Notes: generated by a model not told the origin, from the sequence alone. A DNA stretch of 64,000 nt from Fuerstiella sp. (GCA_022843805.1 JALHMY010000024.1:1-64000), one strand, 5' to 3'. Numbered from the stretch's first letter, positions 52,281-63,040 are shown. Translations and numbers: made by a program.

Positions 52281-52618
52281 GCGGCAGAAGTGGAGGGTAT
52301 GTAAAACTTTAACACCTAGTGTGTCATGCGTAGTGCATCCCCGCATTGGAGCGATGTACAGGCATGGTGTGTGCGGCGGGTTCCCTCAGGAAACCTGTGT
52401 AGAGAACTTTCCTACCTCGTAACAATTGTTCCGTCGAGGGTCTCTGCGGGATACAGGAACGGTTGAATTCCGGCAACACAAAAGCAAATGCTGTTGTCGG
52501 TTTGTCATATGGTTGAATGGGAACATCACCACATTGAGGTGATTCGACACCACAGACAGGAAATTGTTACCTGTCGACTCAGCCTGATGCCAAAAACCGT
52601 TCGCGTCGGAACCTGTTC
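52281..52618. other. Leader region before the histidine kinase
   Basis: About 340 bases. No gene, terminator or clear promoter. A perfect GTAACAATTGTT dyad-like stretch near 52420 is the only structure noticed. Confidence 0.4.
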
Positions 52619-54583
52619 ATGTCCCTGCGGAGTCAAATCGCGATTATCCTTGCCTGCCTGTCGCTCCTGCAGGCCGGGGCAACGTGGGCTGTTCATTTCT
52701 TTGTGACGATGCCCGCTTTTCTGGGAATTGAACGCGAGTTTGCTCAGCGAAATATGGGGCAATGTCTGGACGCTATCGAAGGAGAACTGGCCAACTTGTC
52801 AAAGCTGGCCAACGACTGGGGAGCATGGGACGACCCTTACCAGTTCGTTGTCGATCGAAATGAGGAGTTTCGGCGAAAGAATCTGATGGAGGAAACGTTC
52901 GTCAATACAAGCACCAATCTGTTGTGCTTTTTAAATAACGATCGCGAAATCGTCTGGAGCGACTGTCGCGATATTCAGACGCTTGAGCAAGTTAAAGTTG
53001 ATGATGTTTACGAGCTGATTCGGCGTGAAAATGGCCCGCTGACATCTCACCGTCATGCGGATGATTCGAGGCAGGGACTCATTGTCACGGCCCGGGGACC
53101 AATGCTTATTGTTTCGCGTCCGATCATTCCAACTCGTCGCGAAGGCTCCATTCGCGGGTCAGTGGTCATGGGCCGTTTTCTGAGTGCCGAGCAGACCCGG
53201 ATTCTGGCTCGTCGCCTGCATATGGACCTGTCCATAACGGAAACTGGCAGAACCGGAGTTCCCGAATCGTTACCAGTCAGTCAGTTGCTGCTGAACAAGT
53301 CCGTTCTGCTTGAGAACGTCAGTGCCAGCCTGATGACTGCATCGGCAGTTCTGCCGGATATGTTTGGACACGCAGCAATTCTGGTGCAGCTGACACTGCC
53401 TCGAAAGATCACCGCACTGGGAAGTTCCGCAGCATGGGCGTCAAAAATCTGTGGATTGTTCTGCACGATTCTGACAATGCTGGGAATCGCCGCATGCCTG
53501 CATTTCCGCATTCTGCAGCCACTGCAGGCGCTGTCTGCACATGCAGCAAGAATTGGCCACAATGACGACCTTAAGGCACGACTCAACCTGCGGCGTCGCG
53601 ACGAAATTGGATCGCTGGCTGACCGATTCGACCAGATGGTAGAAAACCTGGCCGTTTCCCGATCGAAGCTGCTCGAGGCCGTGCATCGAGCCGGTATGGC
53701 GGAAAGCGTTTCGGAACTGCTTCACAACGTCGGAAATGCAGTCAACTCTGCAGGATGCTCAACCGAGCTTCTCGAAGAACGACTCAGCTCATCCCGAATT
53801 TCAGGTCTTGGCAGGGCAACAGCCATGTTGCAGGAGCAGAAACCGCAGGCGGCTGACTTCTTCTCTGCTGACGCTCGCGGCATGCAACTTATTGACTATC
53901 TCATCGGCCTTAATGAAAAGCTGCAGGAGGAACATGTCAGTAACCTGAACGAGGTAACGAGGCTGCATGAAACCATCCGTCACATTCGATCGGCGATTGC
54001 TGAACGGAGAACTTTTGCTGCCGGAGCCGAATTCCGTCAGGAGACAGAACTGAAATCCCTGCTGAAGGAAGTCATTCGTCTCAGTGAGCCCGAACTGAAC
54101 ACAGTCGCCGTTCAGGTACGTCTTATTGTACCGCCACTCCCTCACCTGAATCTGAACACAACACGCATGACCCAGATTCTGATGAATCTGGTGAAGAATG
54201 CCGTGCAGGCTATGAACAGCACACCTGTGGGGCAAAGAGTACTGACAATCGCCGCCCGGTTTCTTCCGCCCCATGGTATAGAGATAGACGTGGCTGACAC
54301 CGGCTGCGGAATCTCGCCGGAAGTTCACGAGAAACTTTTCCGGCATGGCTTCACGACACGGAGCGACGGACACGGTCTGGGACTGCACTACTGCGCCAAC
54401 GCCATCCGGGAAGCCGGTGGTGACATCTCCGTTTTCAGCGGAGGACTGCATGGTGAAACAACGTTTCGAATTCAGCTTCCGAATGTTTTTCCGGAAAGCA
54501 TAGCGGTTGGCGATTATGAGGACGATACGGCGCAGCCTTCTGCCGGGTTTCGCATCAGAGAACATCCAGCTCTTTGTTCATAA
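52619..54583 (+). CDS. CHASE4-HAMP sensor histidine kinase
   Basis: 654 residues. TM1 (IAIILACLSLLQAGATWAVHFFV) and TM2 (the KICGLFCTILTMLGIAACLHF region, about 280) flank a periplasmic CHASE4-type domain with LSKLANDWGAWDDPYQFV. HAMP is about 300-347 (ILQPLQALSAHAARIG, RRRDEIGSLADRFDQMV). The dimerisation helix has AGMAESVSELLHNVGNAVNSA, with the likely phospho-His in LLHNVGN near 368. The ATPase domain (about 510-620) has NLVKNAVQAM (N box), DVADTGCGIS (G1) and GHGLGLHYCANAI (G2). Ligand unknown. Its gene is followed after 62 bp by a hybrid kinase whose N-terminal receiver is the obvious first phospho-acceptor. No Shine-Dalgarno before the ATG. Confidence 0.9.
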   Translation: MSLRSQIAIILACLSLLQAGATWAVHFFVTMPAFLGIEREFAQRNMGQCLDAIEGELANLSKLANDWGAWDDPYQFVVDRNEEFRRKNLMEETFVNTSTNLLCFLNNDREIVWSDCRDIQTLEQVKVDDVYELIRRENGPLTSHRHADDSRQGLIVTARGPMLIVSRPIIPTRREGSIRGSVVMGRFLSAEQTRILARRLHMDLSITETGRTGVPESLPVSQLLLNKSVLLENVSASLMTASAVLPDMFGHAAILVQLTLPRKITALGSSAAWASKICGLFCTILTMLGIAACLHFRILQPLQALSAHAARIGHNDDLKARLNLRRRDEIGSLADRFDQMVENLAVSRSKLLEAVHRAGMAESVSELLHNVGNAVNSAGCSTELLEERLSSSRISGLGRATAMLQEQKPQAADFFSADARGMQLIDYLIGLNEKLQEEHVSNLNEVTRLHETIRHIRSAIAERRTFAAGAEFRQETELKSLLKEVIRLSEPELNTVAVQVRLIVPPLPHLNLNTTRMTQILMNLVKNAVQAMNSTPVGQRVLTIAARFLPPHGIEIDVADTGCGISPEVHEKLFRHGFTTRSDGHGLGLHYCANAIREAGGDISVFSGGLHGETTFRIQLPNVFPESIAVGDYEDDTAQPSAGFRIREHPALCS

Positions 54584-54645
54584 CAAGTTTCGGAATCGAA
54601 AAAACAGTCATTAACTGAGACAAGAGCCTCTGCGGGAGTTACGCC

Positions 54646-56499
54646 ATGAATCCTTTATCAGGCGAGCAACATCGAATCCTGATTGTAGACGATAATCCGT
54701 CCATTCATCAGGACATTCGCAGCCTGTTGCAGTTCAGGGACTGCACTTCCCTGGACGAATACGAGTCCGAGCTGTTCGGTGTTACCGGCCAGGGTGTCCC
54801 GGCATGCCTGAACGCGGATCGCTTTGAGGTGCAGTCGGCCTTTCAGGGACAGCAGGCCCTTCAGATGCTGCGAGATGCCATCAGTGAAGGCCGACCTTAC
54901 AGTATGGCCGTTGTCGATATCCGAATGCCGCCCGGATGGGACGGCCTTGAAACCATTCAATATCTCTGGGCTGCGGATCCGGACCTGGAAGTTGTGATCT
55001 GTACTGCGTTCTCAGACTACTCGTGGCGACATATCGTCTCCTGCCTCGGGCAGTCTGATCGATTTCTGATTTTGCGAAAGCCTTTCGAAAGTATCGAACT
55101 GCGTCAGCTGGTCCTGACGCTCACAACTAAAGTGAGCATGAGAAAACGTCAGGCCGAACATCTGCAGACGATGGAAAGAACGCTCGCGGAACGCTCCGAG
55201 GCTCGTGATGCGGCAGAAAAGGCAAACCGTGTTAAAAGCGAATTTCTGGCCAACATGAGCCATGAAATTCGTACGCCACTGAATGGAGTTATTGGCATGC
55301 TTCAGCTGCTGCAGGAAACTCGGCTGAATGAGGCACAGAAACGCTATGTGGGTGTGGCCGCCTCATCCGCCGACTATCTGATGAGTCTTCTGAATGGTGT
55401 TCTGGACTTTTCGAAAGTCGAAGAAGGTCAGCTGGAGCTGGAGGATGCAGATTTCTCGCTGACTAACCTGCTGCATGAAGTTGTCGAGATGCAGGCGGGC
55501 AGCGCGAAGCTGCGGGGCCTCGAAATCTGCTGCGAATTGTCTGCCAGCCTTCCGCAGACTGTTCGCGGGGACCGGTCCCGGCTGCAACAGATTCTGCTGA
55601 ATCTTATATCGAATGCAGTTAAGTTTACAGATCATGGTTACGTGACACTGGCTGCGATACCGCAGGAGACCAGCGACCAGTTTCATCACATCCGGTTTGA
55701 GATTCGGGATACCGGCATTGGAATTCCGCATGACCGTCGGCATCGTCTTTTCCGAATGTTTTCCCAGGTTGATGCATCCACGACTCGCCGCTTTGGAGGA
55801 ACAGGACTGGGACTCGCGTTGTGCAAACGGCTTGTCGAGCTCTTTGGCGGAGAAATTGGGGTGGAGAGCGAGCCTGAACACGGATCCACATTCTGGTTTA
55901 CGGTTCAGCTGAAACGACCGCTGTCTGCTGAATCAGGAATGGATTCAGATACTTCGGAAGGTGTTTCAGATTCCCGCCCGCCGCTGGAAGCAAAGGGCGA
56001 TCTTCGAGTACTGATTGTTGACGACCATGAAGTCAATCAGACTGTCATTCGTGAATTTCTGAAACAGTTCGGATATCAGTGTGAGATTGCTGAGGATGGT
56101 CAGAAAGCCGTCGAAAAGGCAGAGTCCCGAATGTTTGACGCTGTTCTGATGGACTGTCAGATGCCCGTGATGAACGGCCTGCAGGCAACAGCATCCATCC
56201 GAAGATCTGAAGCGGAGCAAAGTGGACTCAGTCGTACCGGGCGCAAGCTGCCGATCATTGCGCTGACTGCCAGCGCGACACAGCAGGACTTTGCTGCGTG
56301 TATGGCGGCTGGAATGGATGGGTATCTCACCAAACCGGTGAACTATGCGAACCTGCTGGAAGAGCTGGGGAAATGCACGTCCGGTGGTTCAGACTTGCCG
56401 CCCGCACCTTCACCGTCATCAGGCAAATTCAGCAATGGCCGAAACGGCGGAAATCGCGCTGTCGATTTCTTCGAAAGTGTTCCAGTATCCAGGGCTTAG
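54646..56499 (+). CDS. Hybrid histidine kinase, REC-HisKA-HATPase-REC
   Basis: 617 residues, no membrane helix. N-terminal receiver: [18 protein letters not shown] (acidic pair), phospho-Asp in [12 protein letters not shown] near 91, Lys in ILRKPFE; it has an insertion of about 30 residues after alpha1 ([20 protein letters not shown]) seen in a known subgroup. A coiled segment leads to HisKA ([15 protein letters not shown], His near 206) and a complete HATPase ([33 protein letters not shown]). C-terminal receiver: [17 protein letters not shown], phospho-Asp in [12 protein letters not shown] near 502, then LTASATQQD and GYLTKPV. There is no HPt or output domain, so an unlinked HPt/regulator must finish the relay. 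Its last 81 bp overlap the cysteine desulfurase gene tail-to-tail. Confidence 0.93.
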   Translation: MNPLSGEQHRILIVDDNPSIHQDIRSLLQFRDCTSLDEYESELFGVTGQGVPACLNADRFEVQSAFQGQQALQMLRDAISEGRPYSMAVVDIRMPPGWDGLETIQYLWAADPDLEVVICTAFSDYSWRHIVSCLGQSDRFLILRKPFESIELRQLVLTLTTKVSMRKRQAEHLQTMERTLAERSEARDAAEKANRVKSEFLANMSHEIRTPLNGVIGMLQLLQETRLNEAQKRYVGVAASSADYLMSLLNGVLDFSKVEEGQLELEDADFSLTNLLHEVVEMQAGSAKLRGLEICCELSASLPQTVRGDRSRLQQILLNLISNAVKFTDHGYVTLAAIPQETSDQFHHIRFEIRDTGIGIPHDRRHRLFRMFSQVDASTTRRFGGTGLGLALCKRLVELFGGEIGVESEPEHGSTFWFTVQLKRPLSAESGMDSDTSEGVSDSRPPLEAKGDLRVLIVDDHEVNQTVIREFLKQFGYQCEIAEDGQKAVEKAESRMFDAVLMDCQMPVMNGLQATASIRRSEAEQSGLSRTGRKLPIIALTASATQQDFAACMAAGMDGYLTKPVNYANLLEELGKCTSGGSDLPPAPSPSSGKFSNGRNGGNRAVDFFESVPVSRA

Positions 56500-57585
56500 A
56501 CGAATCGCTCCTCCCCACGGCGCCGTACCCAGAACACTGTGTGTCATTGGCGCACAGTGAAGGCCTGGCCGGCACTGAATTTCAAATGACTGCTCAAGGA
56601 TTGTGGCTGCTTCACGGCAGTCCATATTCCCGATATTGAAGGCGATAATACCGGTTCGCTGGGCTGATCCGGCATCAGCAAAAATTTTCACGGACGGAAT
56701 GTCACGCAGCCCCATCCGGAGCCGCTCCGACAGGTCTGCAACCTGTGAATGGACCTTCTGTACGGTAACCGTCTGCAGCCAGCGAGTCGCCGCGTAAAGG
56801 CCAGCCAGACCGGGCATGTTCAGATTTCCGCTTTCAAACCTGCCAGGCATTGCTGCAGGCTGCTCCGGCGATTCGCTCGACGTCCCTGTCCCCCCACAAC
56901 GAACGGGTCTGATCAGTCCTTCCAGTCCTGGTCGAACCGCCAGCACTCCGGTACCAAGCGGCCCGAGCAGTCCCTTATGCCCGGCTGCTGCCAGAAAATC
57001 GATCTCCAGTTCACGCATATTCATCGGAAAATGGCCGGCTGTCTGGGCAGCATCAACCAGCAGCATGGCACCAGCAGCATGAGTGATGTCCGCCAGTTGC
57101 CGGACCGGCTGAACAACTCCAGTCACATTCGAAGCGTGACTCAGTACGGCCAGTCGTACCGGTGACAACTCAGCCTGACGCTGGAATTCTGTGACACTGA
57201 TCTCTCCTGACTCCGCATCAAACGGGACATAGTCCACCTGCAGATTCAGCTCTTTGGAGAGCTGGGTCAGAGGACGAAGCACAGAATTGTGTTCGAGCTG
57301 AGAACTGAGAACTCGATCACCGGCATTCAGAATCCCCCGCAGCAGCAGATTCAGACTGTCGGTACAATTGAAGGTAAAGACGGTCGCTGACGCCGATTCA
57401 ATACCGAGCAGGGCCGCAACCTGACGCCGGCACTGTTCAACCAGATCTGTTGACGAACCGGCGGCCGCATGAATGCCGCGGCCGTAAGCCGCGCCGTTTC
57501 CCCTCATCCACTGATCCACTGCGTCGTAAACGCCCGGGGCCTTGGGAAAACTGGTTGCCGCATTGTCCAGATAAATCAAACTCAT
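56419..57585 (-). CDS. Cysteine desulfurase-like class V aminotransferase
   Basis: 388 residues: [15 protein letters not shown] at the N-terminus, [64 protein letters not shown], the PLP lysine in [16 protein letters not shown] (Lys204) and the persulfide cysteine in [14 protein letters not shown] (Cys344), followed by [15 protein letters not shown]. The sequence group ([12 protein letters not shown], short active-site loop) is that of SufS/CsdB-like or class V enzymes annotated simply as cysteine desulfurase. No isc or suf genes are nearby. It probably follows the SEC-C/TPR gene in an operon (80-bp gap). The 3' end overlaps the hybrid kinase gene by 81 bp on the opposite strand. Confidence 0.9.
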   Translation of the reverse strand: MSLIYLDNAATSFPKAPGVYDAVDQWMRGNGAAYGRGIHAAAGSSTDLVEQCRRQVAALLGIESASATVFTFNCTDSLNLLLRGILNAGDRVLSSQLEHNSVLRPLTQLSKELNLQVDYVPFDAESGEISVTEFQRQAELSPVRLAVLSHASNVTGVVQPVRQLADITHAAGAMLLVDAAQTAGHFPMNMRELEIDFLAAAGHKGLLGPLGTGVLAVRPGLEGLIRPVRCGGTGTSSESPEQPAAMPGRFESGNLNMPGLAGLYAATRWLQTVTVQKVHSQVADLSERLRMGLRDIPSVKIFADAGSAQRTGIIAFNIGNMDCREAATILEQSFEIQCRPGLHCAPMTHSVLGTAPWGGAIRLSPGYWNTFEEIDSAISAVSAIAEFA

Positions 57586-57665
57586 GACATCAGGCCATTC
57601 TCACCGGTCGTACTCTGAGAGCTCAAATGGGCTTTGTGCCTCTCAGACAACGATCGTCACGACCG

Positions 57666-59834
57666 TTACTGCTGGCCAGGCAACCAGAGGCTGCCTCCCC
57701 CGCCCTGCTCTGCTTCACTTTGTGGAGTCCACAGACCACCGGAATTCTGAGCACCAATTGATACGGGCAACTCCAGCTCCTGCAGAAGGTGTTCGCAATG
57801 AGAATCCATCAGCTGCCCCTGAATAACCTCACCGATCTCCGGCAGCTTCCCGATGTATCGGTCGCGAATTCGATGCAATAATACGATCAGTTCAGGATCG
57901 GTCGGATCATCCAGCCGCATCGCCAGCTCGCGGATTTCGATCTCAAGCAGCTCACGGAAGCTTTCGCGGCTTACCGATGCCGTTTTTCTCGCAGTCTGCA
58001 TACAGGAGGTGATGGTGTCCGGATCGCTTTCCGTTCGGGCGATGGATGCTCGCATCAGGCAGGCACGAACGACGCCAAACTGCTCCAGTGCAGCCTGGCG
58101 TCGAAGCAGTTCGTCCAGCCCTTTCTTTGCCAGGTCCGCAAATCCCAGCATTGATACTCGATTGCAGTACTCAATCAGATGCTGATCGTTCAGCTGAATA
58201 CAGTCCAGCCGCTGGAGGAAATAACAGGGGAACGCTGCACAGTGCTGACCATCCGAAAGCGAAGTCGGGGCGGGGTCGGCGATCTGCAGCTTCCGGCGGA
58301 GCAATGAAACATCAAACGGTCGTTCATAGTAGCGAGCATTAACCGAAAGTGTGAGAACGGCAGCCGCGAGTACCACCTTCATGGATGGATCCTTTGCCGC
58401 ATCAGCAGGAGTTTTTCCGCCGAGCGACAACAGTGGTCTGTTCATCCAGCGACTGGCAAGCTCGTCATTCCATCCACGGACGATTTTTCGATACTGGCTC
58501 TTCGTCACATCGTCAGGACAATAGAGTCTGCAATCAAACTCTCTCGCATCTCTGGGATGCAAAATCGCAACGGATGGCTGCTGTTTGTCGTCCGAAACCG
58601 GCAGCAGCAGATCCCCGCAAACTCTTCGAAGTTCAGCGAGCACGGCTTCGGCCTGATCCTCAACTACCACAACCCGCAGTATCGGTGTACTGATGTTGTT
58701 CGCAGCGGCAGCGGCCTCGTCAATAATATCCAGGAGTTCAACGTCAGCGATTACTTCGGAGAGTTGCGAAACATCCGTGATCGCGTCGGCGGGACTGGGA
58801 CGATTCAGCAGGTCAAACATGGCAACAATGTCCATGCCCGGCGGCAGGGTCGACTTCTCAGCGTCCTCCAGATCCTCATCTCCGTAGCGGATCAGCGCCT
58901 CCATGTCTTCAACAACGGTCAGCAACTCCGAGCCTGACCTGACGGGCAACCGATACTCGTACAGCGCATAACTTCGTTCAGGAAGTTTCTGATCGAGCAA
59001 CTGTGCAAGCGATTCCGCTTCCGCTGCTGTATCAGGATCCGTGAGTAAGGTGGCCGCTTTATGCAAAGCCGCGGCTGCATCGGCAGATCGCCCATCCCAT
59101 GCTCGACAGAGACCCAGGTTGTGCCAAATGGCACCATTCTGAGCATTTGTTTCGCTGAGCCTGGAATAGATAATGGCGGCCGGTTCCCAGCAGCCAATCA
59201 AACTCAGCTTTCTCGCTCGAAGATCCTGCTGCATTGTTTCATCACTGCCGGAAACTGGCAGCAGCGAATGCGGAGTTCTCAGGACAACCGGTACAATGTT
59301 GTCTGCTTCCAGCATCGCCAGGTTCATCAAATACTGGCGTCCCTGTTCAGGTCCCGCCAGCCGGGCAGACAGAGCAAGATGCTCACGACCTCCCATGTAT
59401 TCCAGGTCCGAAATCATGTTCAGACCGATCAGATGGGCCAGCTGTGCCATTTCCAGCGGCATCGTCCGGGAACTGATCTGAAATGTTCGATGTATCAGAC
59501 GTCGCGAAGCCTCAAAGCCGTCTAACGTCAACGCAAGACGAGACAGCCACATTAGCCCTCGGGGATGGTCAGGATGCTGTTTGAGAAAAGCTGTCAGAAT
59601 TTCGCGACATTCCTCGTCCCGGTTCATTTGTCGCAGAAGATCGCACAATTCTGCAACCAGCACTTCACGGTTGGGGAATTTCACCAGCAGGTCTCGTAAC
59701 TGCTTTTCCGCAGCTTCCGGCTGATTCTCCTGCAGGCGACTGATGCGCTGCAGATCCGGCAGAATATCGCTGCAGCAAAATTTCAGCTTCTTCCCGCTTC
59801 CACAGGGGCAATTTGAATACGGATTGTTGCTCAT
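57666..59834 (-). CDS. SEC-C motif and tetratricopeptide-like protein
   Basis: 722 residues. The N-terminus NPYSNCPCGSGKKLKFCC is a complete zinc-binding SEC-C motif (residues about 5-21), as found at the end of SecA and in other proteins contacting ribosome or SecB. Residues about 30-290 are TPR-like helical pairs (AEKQLRDLLVKFPNREVLVAELCDLL, NAQNGAIWHNLGLCRAWDGRSADAAAALHKA). The remainder is mainly helical and acidic with no recognised catalytic motif (TDVSQLSEVIADVELLDIIDEAAA, a segment near EFDCRLYCPDD). No signal or TM segments. Likely a cytoplasmic scaffold, possibly linked to protein quality control or translation. Upstream AGG is 4-5 nt from the ATG. Confidence 0.82.
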   Translation of the reverse strand: MSNNPYSNCPCGSGKKLKFCCSDILPDLQRISRLQENQPEAAEKQLRDLLVKFPNREVLVAELCDLLRQMNRDEECREILTAFLKQHPDHPRGLMWLSRLALTLDGFEASRRLIHRTFQISSRTMPLEMAQLAHLIGLNMISDLEYMGGREHLALSARLAGPEQGRQYLMNLAMLEADNIVPVVLRTPHSLLPVSGSDETMQQDLRARKLSLIGCWEPAAIIYSRLSETNAQNGAIWHNLGLCRAWDGRSADAAAALHKAATLLTDPDTAAEAESLAQLLDQKLPERSYALYEYRLPVRSGSELLTVVEDMEALIRYGDEDLEDAEKSTLPPGMDIVAMFDLLNRPSPADAITDVSQLSEVIADVELLDIIDEAAAAANNISTPILRVVVVEDQAEAVLAELRRVCGDLLLPVSDDKQQPSVAILHPRDAREFDCRLYCPDDVTKSQYRKIVRGWNDELASRWMNRPLLSLGGKTPADAAKDPSMKVVLAAAVLTLSVNARYYERPFDVSLLRRKLQIADPAPTSLSDGQHCAAFPCYFLQRLDCIQLNDQHLIEYCNRVSMLGFADLAKKGLDELLRRQAALEQFGVVRACLMRASIARTESDPDTITSCMQTARKTASVSRESFRELLEIEIRELAMRLDDPTDPELIVLLHRIRDRYIGKLPEIGEVIQGQLMDSHCEHLLQELELPVSIGAQNSGGLWTPQSEAEQGGGGSLWLPGQQ

Positions 59835-60424
59835 TAACCTGGACCTGTTCTGAATATTCTATTTTTCAACCTGCGCAACTTGCGCGGGATCGATACAGTT
59901 TCAATCAGCGTAATCGTCACACGCTGTTACCCGCTTCATTCGTCTGACAATACCTAAAGTGCCGGACAATAAACCACTTTCCACGAGGGAACGCCCGGCA
60001 GATGGACGAAAGTTGACACCGCGCGACGTCCATTGTCCAGTCACCAACTCGATTCACCGGTGATTCTGTACAGTGCAGTCGCGACCGTAGTCCCCGACAA
60101 TCCCTGCAAGGGTTTCCGAATTTCAAAAATCGCTTTTCCGACAGCTCAGGATATTAACAGGATTGCCATAGATTGGCAGGTCTGTCTGAACAGTCCTGAC
60201 GGCACCTGCCAATTGGCCGTTTTTTACGTATTTAACCCTGTTTTTCCTGAAAATCGTGTTTTGGATGCCGCCAGCACTGAATCTGCGAGAAACAAAAAAA
60301 TCGTCCGGCAGTCCATTTTTCCGTGGGCAGTCGATTCCGTCAGCTGTTGAAACCACCCGACTGAAACTAGACTTCCGAAAGCGTAAATCGTCGCTTTTCG
60401 AAAACTCTGGCAACAAAAACGGCT
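59835..60424. other. 590-bp divergent intergenic region
   Basis: Between the SEC-C/TPR gene (minus) and the DUF4432 gene (plus). Several overlapping small ORFs on both strands, none with a recognisable product or ribosome-binding site. No repeat of the families seen elsewhere was found. Confidence 0.45.
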
Positions 60425-61624
60425 ATGGCAAACGTTCATTTTCAATTGGTTGATGTGGATCAGCAGGTTTTCGACTCGGAAACAATCATCACTCCTGCTT
60501 CGCTTGGACTGCAGAGCAATCCACAATCCGACTGGTCCATCCGAATGAATCGCCTTCATGGTGGTCTGTCCGAAGGCGTTGATGTGATCTCGCTCCATTC
60601 CGGTGGCCTCCAGCTGGAGGTCCTGCCAACTCGCGGCATGGGGATCTGGAAAGGATCCGCAAACGGAGTCCCCCTGGGCTGGAATTCTCCCGTGCAGCGT
60701 CCCGTACATCCAAACTGGGTGGACCAGATGCGTCGAGGAGGTATCGGCTGGCTCGACGGTTTTAACGAACTGATCTGCCGCTGCGGCCTTGGATGGCATG
60801 GTGCTCCGGGGAATGACGTCATCTGCGATTCTGATGGTAAAATTCTTTCCGAACAGTTTCTTCCCCTGCATGGCCGAATTGCCAATCTGCCCGCCCACAA
60901 GGTGTCAGTGTCGGCCTCTGACGACGGCCCCGGTCGCATCGACATCACAGGTGAAATCGATGAAGCCAGCATGTTCGGCGGTCACCTGCGTCTTCGATCG
61001 ACATTGTCGGTCGTCCCTGGTGCCTGTGAGTTTCGTATCACCGATGTCGTTACCAACATGGGAAGCAATCCGGCAGAAGTCGAAATGCTTTATCACTGCA
61101 ATATCGGCGAACCGTTTCTCGGTGAAGGATCCGAATATCACGGCGCCGCCACAGAAGTGGCGCCTCGAGATCCTCGTGCGGCCGACGGGATCAATATGTG
61201 GAATATCTTCCAGGGGCCAACTCCCGGTTACTCCGAACAGGTCTACTTCACAAAACCTGTCGCTGATGCCGACGGTTTTGGTATGGCCGTTCTGACCAAT
61301 GCAGAAGCGACCGCGGCATTCTGCGTCAGATTCGACACCTCCACACTTCCGTGGTTCGTCCTCTGGAAAAACACCCAACCCACAGCCGACGGATATGTGA
61401 CCGGCCTTGAACCCGGCAGCAGTTTTCCAAACCTTCGTTCCGTTGAACGCAAAAATGGTCGGGTGATTCGACTGGAGTCCCAGGAGGAAGTCGGATTTGA
61501 CCTGAAATTCCAGATCGCAACCAACAGACAGCAGGCCCGAAAATTGCTGGACGAAGTCACCAGCCTGCAGGTCGCCTCTCCCCGAACCATCCATTCGAAG
61601 CCGCTTCCGGGCTGGAGCAGCTGA
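60425..61624 (+). CDS. DUF4432 family protein, aldose 1-epimerase-like fold
   Basis: 399 residues, cytoplasmic. The DUF4432 pattern is clear: LHGGLSEGVDVISLHSGGLQLEVLPTRGMGIWKG, LGWNSPVQRPVHPNWV, GGIGWLDGFNELICRCGLGWHGAPG, FLPLHGRIANLPAHKV, LYHCNIGEPFLGEG, LWKNTQPTADGYVTGLEPGSSFPN. The His/Glu positions of galactose mutarotase-type active sites have counterparts in LHGRIAN and GLEPG. Family members are thought to act on carbohydrates; the substrate is unknown. The ATG follows a purine-poor leader without a Shine-Dalgarno. RlmN follows 98 bp downstream on the same strand. Confidence 0.87.
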   Translation: MANVHFQLVDVDQQVFDSETIITPASLGLQSNPQSDWSIRMNRLHGGLSEGVDVISLHSGGLQLEVLPTRGMGIWKGSANGVPLGWNSPVQRPVHPNWVDQMRRGGIGWLDGFNELICRCGLGWHGAPGNDVICDSDGKILSEQFLPLHGRIANLPAHKVSVSASDDGPGRIDITGEIDEASMFGGHLRLRSTLSVVPGACEFRITDVVTNMGSNPAEVEMLYHCNIGEPFLGEGSEYHGAATEVAPRDPRAADGINMWNIFQGPTPGYSEQVYFTKPVADADGFGMAVLTNAEATAAFCVRFDTSTLPWFVLWKNTQPTADGYVTGLEPGSSFPNLRSVERKNGRVIRLESQEEVGFDLKFQIATNRQQARKLLDEVTSLQVASPRTIHSKPLPGWSS

Positions 61625-61722
61625 TGTCCGATGTGGAATTGCAGAATTCCCGATCGTTTACACCATGAAACAACTGCCCGGAGAACTCTGATCGCTGTAC
61701 GATAGACGGCCGCCCCACTGGC

Positions 61723-62973
61723 ATGTCTGTCATTTCTCAACTCTGTCGACTGGTTCTGATCCTTCACGTGAACCCCGCAATACCGCCATCTGAACTCGTC
61801 AGCATAACGACCCACATCAGTCCAGCTGTGGACGTGAGTCCACCCGCATTTTCCGGTCATGTTCCGGATCGCCGAGCGATTCTTGAGCTGACGCCGCAGG
61901 AACTGACTGACTGGCTGGCTTCCATCGGTCAGCCACGCTTTCGAGCAAAGCAGATTCGCAAGTGGCTGATCAAAGGACGAATCAGCCATTTCGATCAGAT
62001 GACGAACCTGCCTGTCGAACTTCGACGTCAGCTCAGTGAAGAGTTTCGATTCTCGTCGTTTGAGTGTTCCGATCATCTGACTGGAAGTGACCAGACCGAA
62101 AAGCTGTTATTGAAATTGCAGGATGGTGAGCTTGTTGAATGCGTACTGATGCGTGATCCCGGTCGCCGTACGGTCTGTATCAGTACCCAGGTCGGCTGTG
62201 CGATGGGCTGTATCTTCTGTGCCAGTGGTCTGCTGGGTGTAAAGCGTAATCTGACTCCCGCTGAGATTTTCGAGCAGGTACTGGTGCTGCACCGCCTGAT
62301 GCGAGCTGACGAGCAGATTACGAATGTTGTGGTTATGGGAATCGGAGAACCGCTGGCCAATTATCGTGCGCTGATGGAGGCATTGGACGTACTCACATCG
62401 GAAGAAGACTTCGGACTGGGTGCTCGACGCATCACGGTCTCCACGGTCGGGCTGCCGGAGAAAATTCGCGAGTTTGCACGGTCCGGCCGACAATTCAACC
62501 TGGCTGTTTCACTTCATGCTCCCAACGACGAGCTGCGGACGGAAATCGTGCCGGTTAATCGCAGTATTGGCATCCAGGATATACTCGCCGCTGCCGACGA
62601 TTTCTTTGATGCTACGGGGCGGAGGATCAGTTACGAATATGTGCTCATGTCCGGAATTAATGATCAGCCTGAACACGCGGAACAACTGGCTGCTCTGCTG
62701 AGAGGTCGGAATGCGCATGTGAACCTGATTCCCATGAATGGAGTCAGCGAACTGGTGATGACCGCACCGGGAGAACCGGCAACTCAGCAATTCTGCCAGA
62801 TACTGGAACAATGGGGCGTGCCGGTGACCGTTCGGAAAAGGAAAGGTGCGGACATTGACGCAGCCTGCGGCCAGCTCCGTCTGAACCGGCAGACGGCGAG
62901 TCCCGTTCACACGGAAAACCTGCCACAGCAGGTTGCTTTGCTGGCAGTTCCTGTCAAAGAATCAGACACCTGA
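61723..62973 (+). CDS. rlmN: 23S rRNA (adenine(2503)-C2)-methyltransferase
   Basis: 416 residues. A radical SAM enzyme that methylates A2503 of 23S rRNA (and A37 of some tRNAs). The N-terminal region ELTPQELTDWLASIGQPRFRAKQIRKWL is the accessory RNA-binding domain. The Fe-S motif CAMGCIFCAS (C-x3-C-x2-C near 159-166) is followed by GLLGVKRNLTPAEIFEQVL, VVMGIGEPLANY, RRITVSTVGLPEKI, LAVSLHAPNDELRTEIVP and YVLMSGINDQPEHAEQLA. The C-terminal cysteine of the substrate-methylating pair lies in KGADIDAACGQL, and the first Cys of the pair in DGELVECVLMRD. The first 50 residues before ILELTPQ are variable, so the start may be internal. No ribosome-binding site seen. Confidence 0.94.
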   Translation: MSVISQLCRLVLILHVNPAIPPSELVSITTHISPAVDVSPPAFSGHVPDRRAILELTPQELTDWLASIGQPRFRAKQIRKWLIKGRISHFDQMTNLPVELRRQLSEEFRFSSFECSDHLTGSDQTEKLLLKLQDGELVECVLMRDPGRRTVCISTQVGCAMGCIFCASGLLGVKRNLTPAEIFEQVLVLHRLMRADEQITNVVVMGIGEPLANYRALMEALDVLTSEEDFGLGARRITVSTVGLPEKIREFARSGRQFNLAVSLHAPNDELRTEIVPVNRSIGIQDILAAADDFFDATGRRISYEYVLMSGINDQPEHAEQLAALLRGRNAHVNLIPMNGVSELVMTAPGEPATQQFCQILEQWGVPVTVRKRKGADIDAACGQLRLNRQTASPVHTENLPQQVALLAVPVKESDT

Positions 62974-63040
62974 TGAAGAGATTGTACGGTCGTCGCAAAA
63001 ACCGTATCCACAGATCGAAAAACATTGTAGGCGAGCTCCC

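Noticed and set aside
60033-60416. Small ORFs in the SEC-C/DUF4432 intergenic region
   Set aside because: No signals, no recognisable family, mutually overlapping on both strands.
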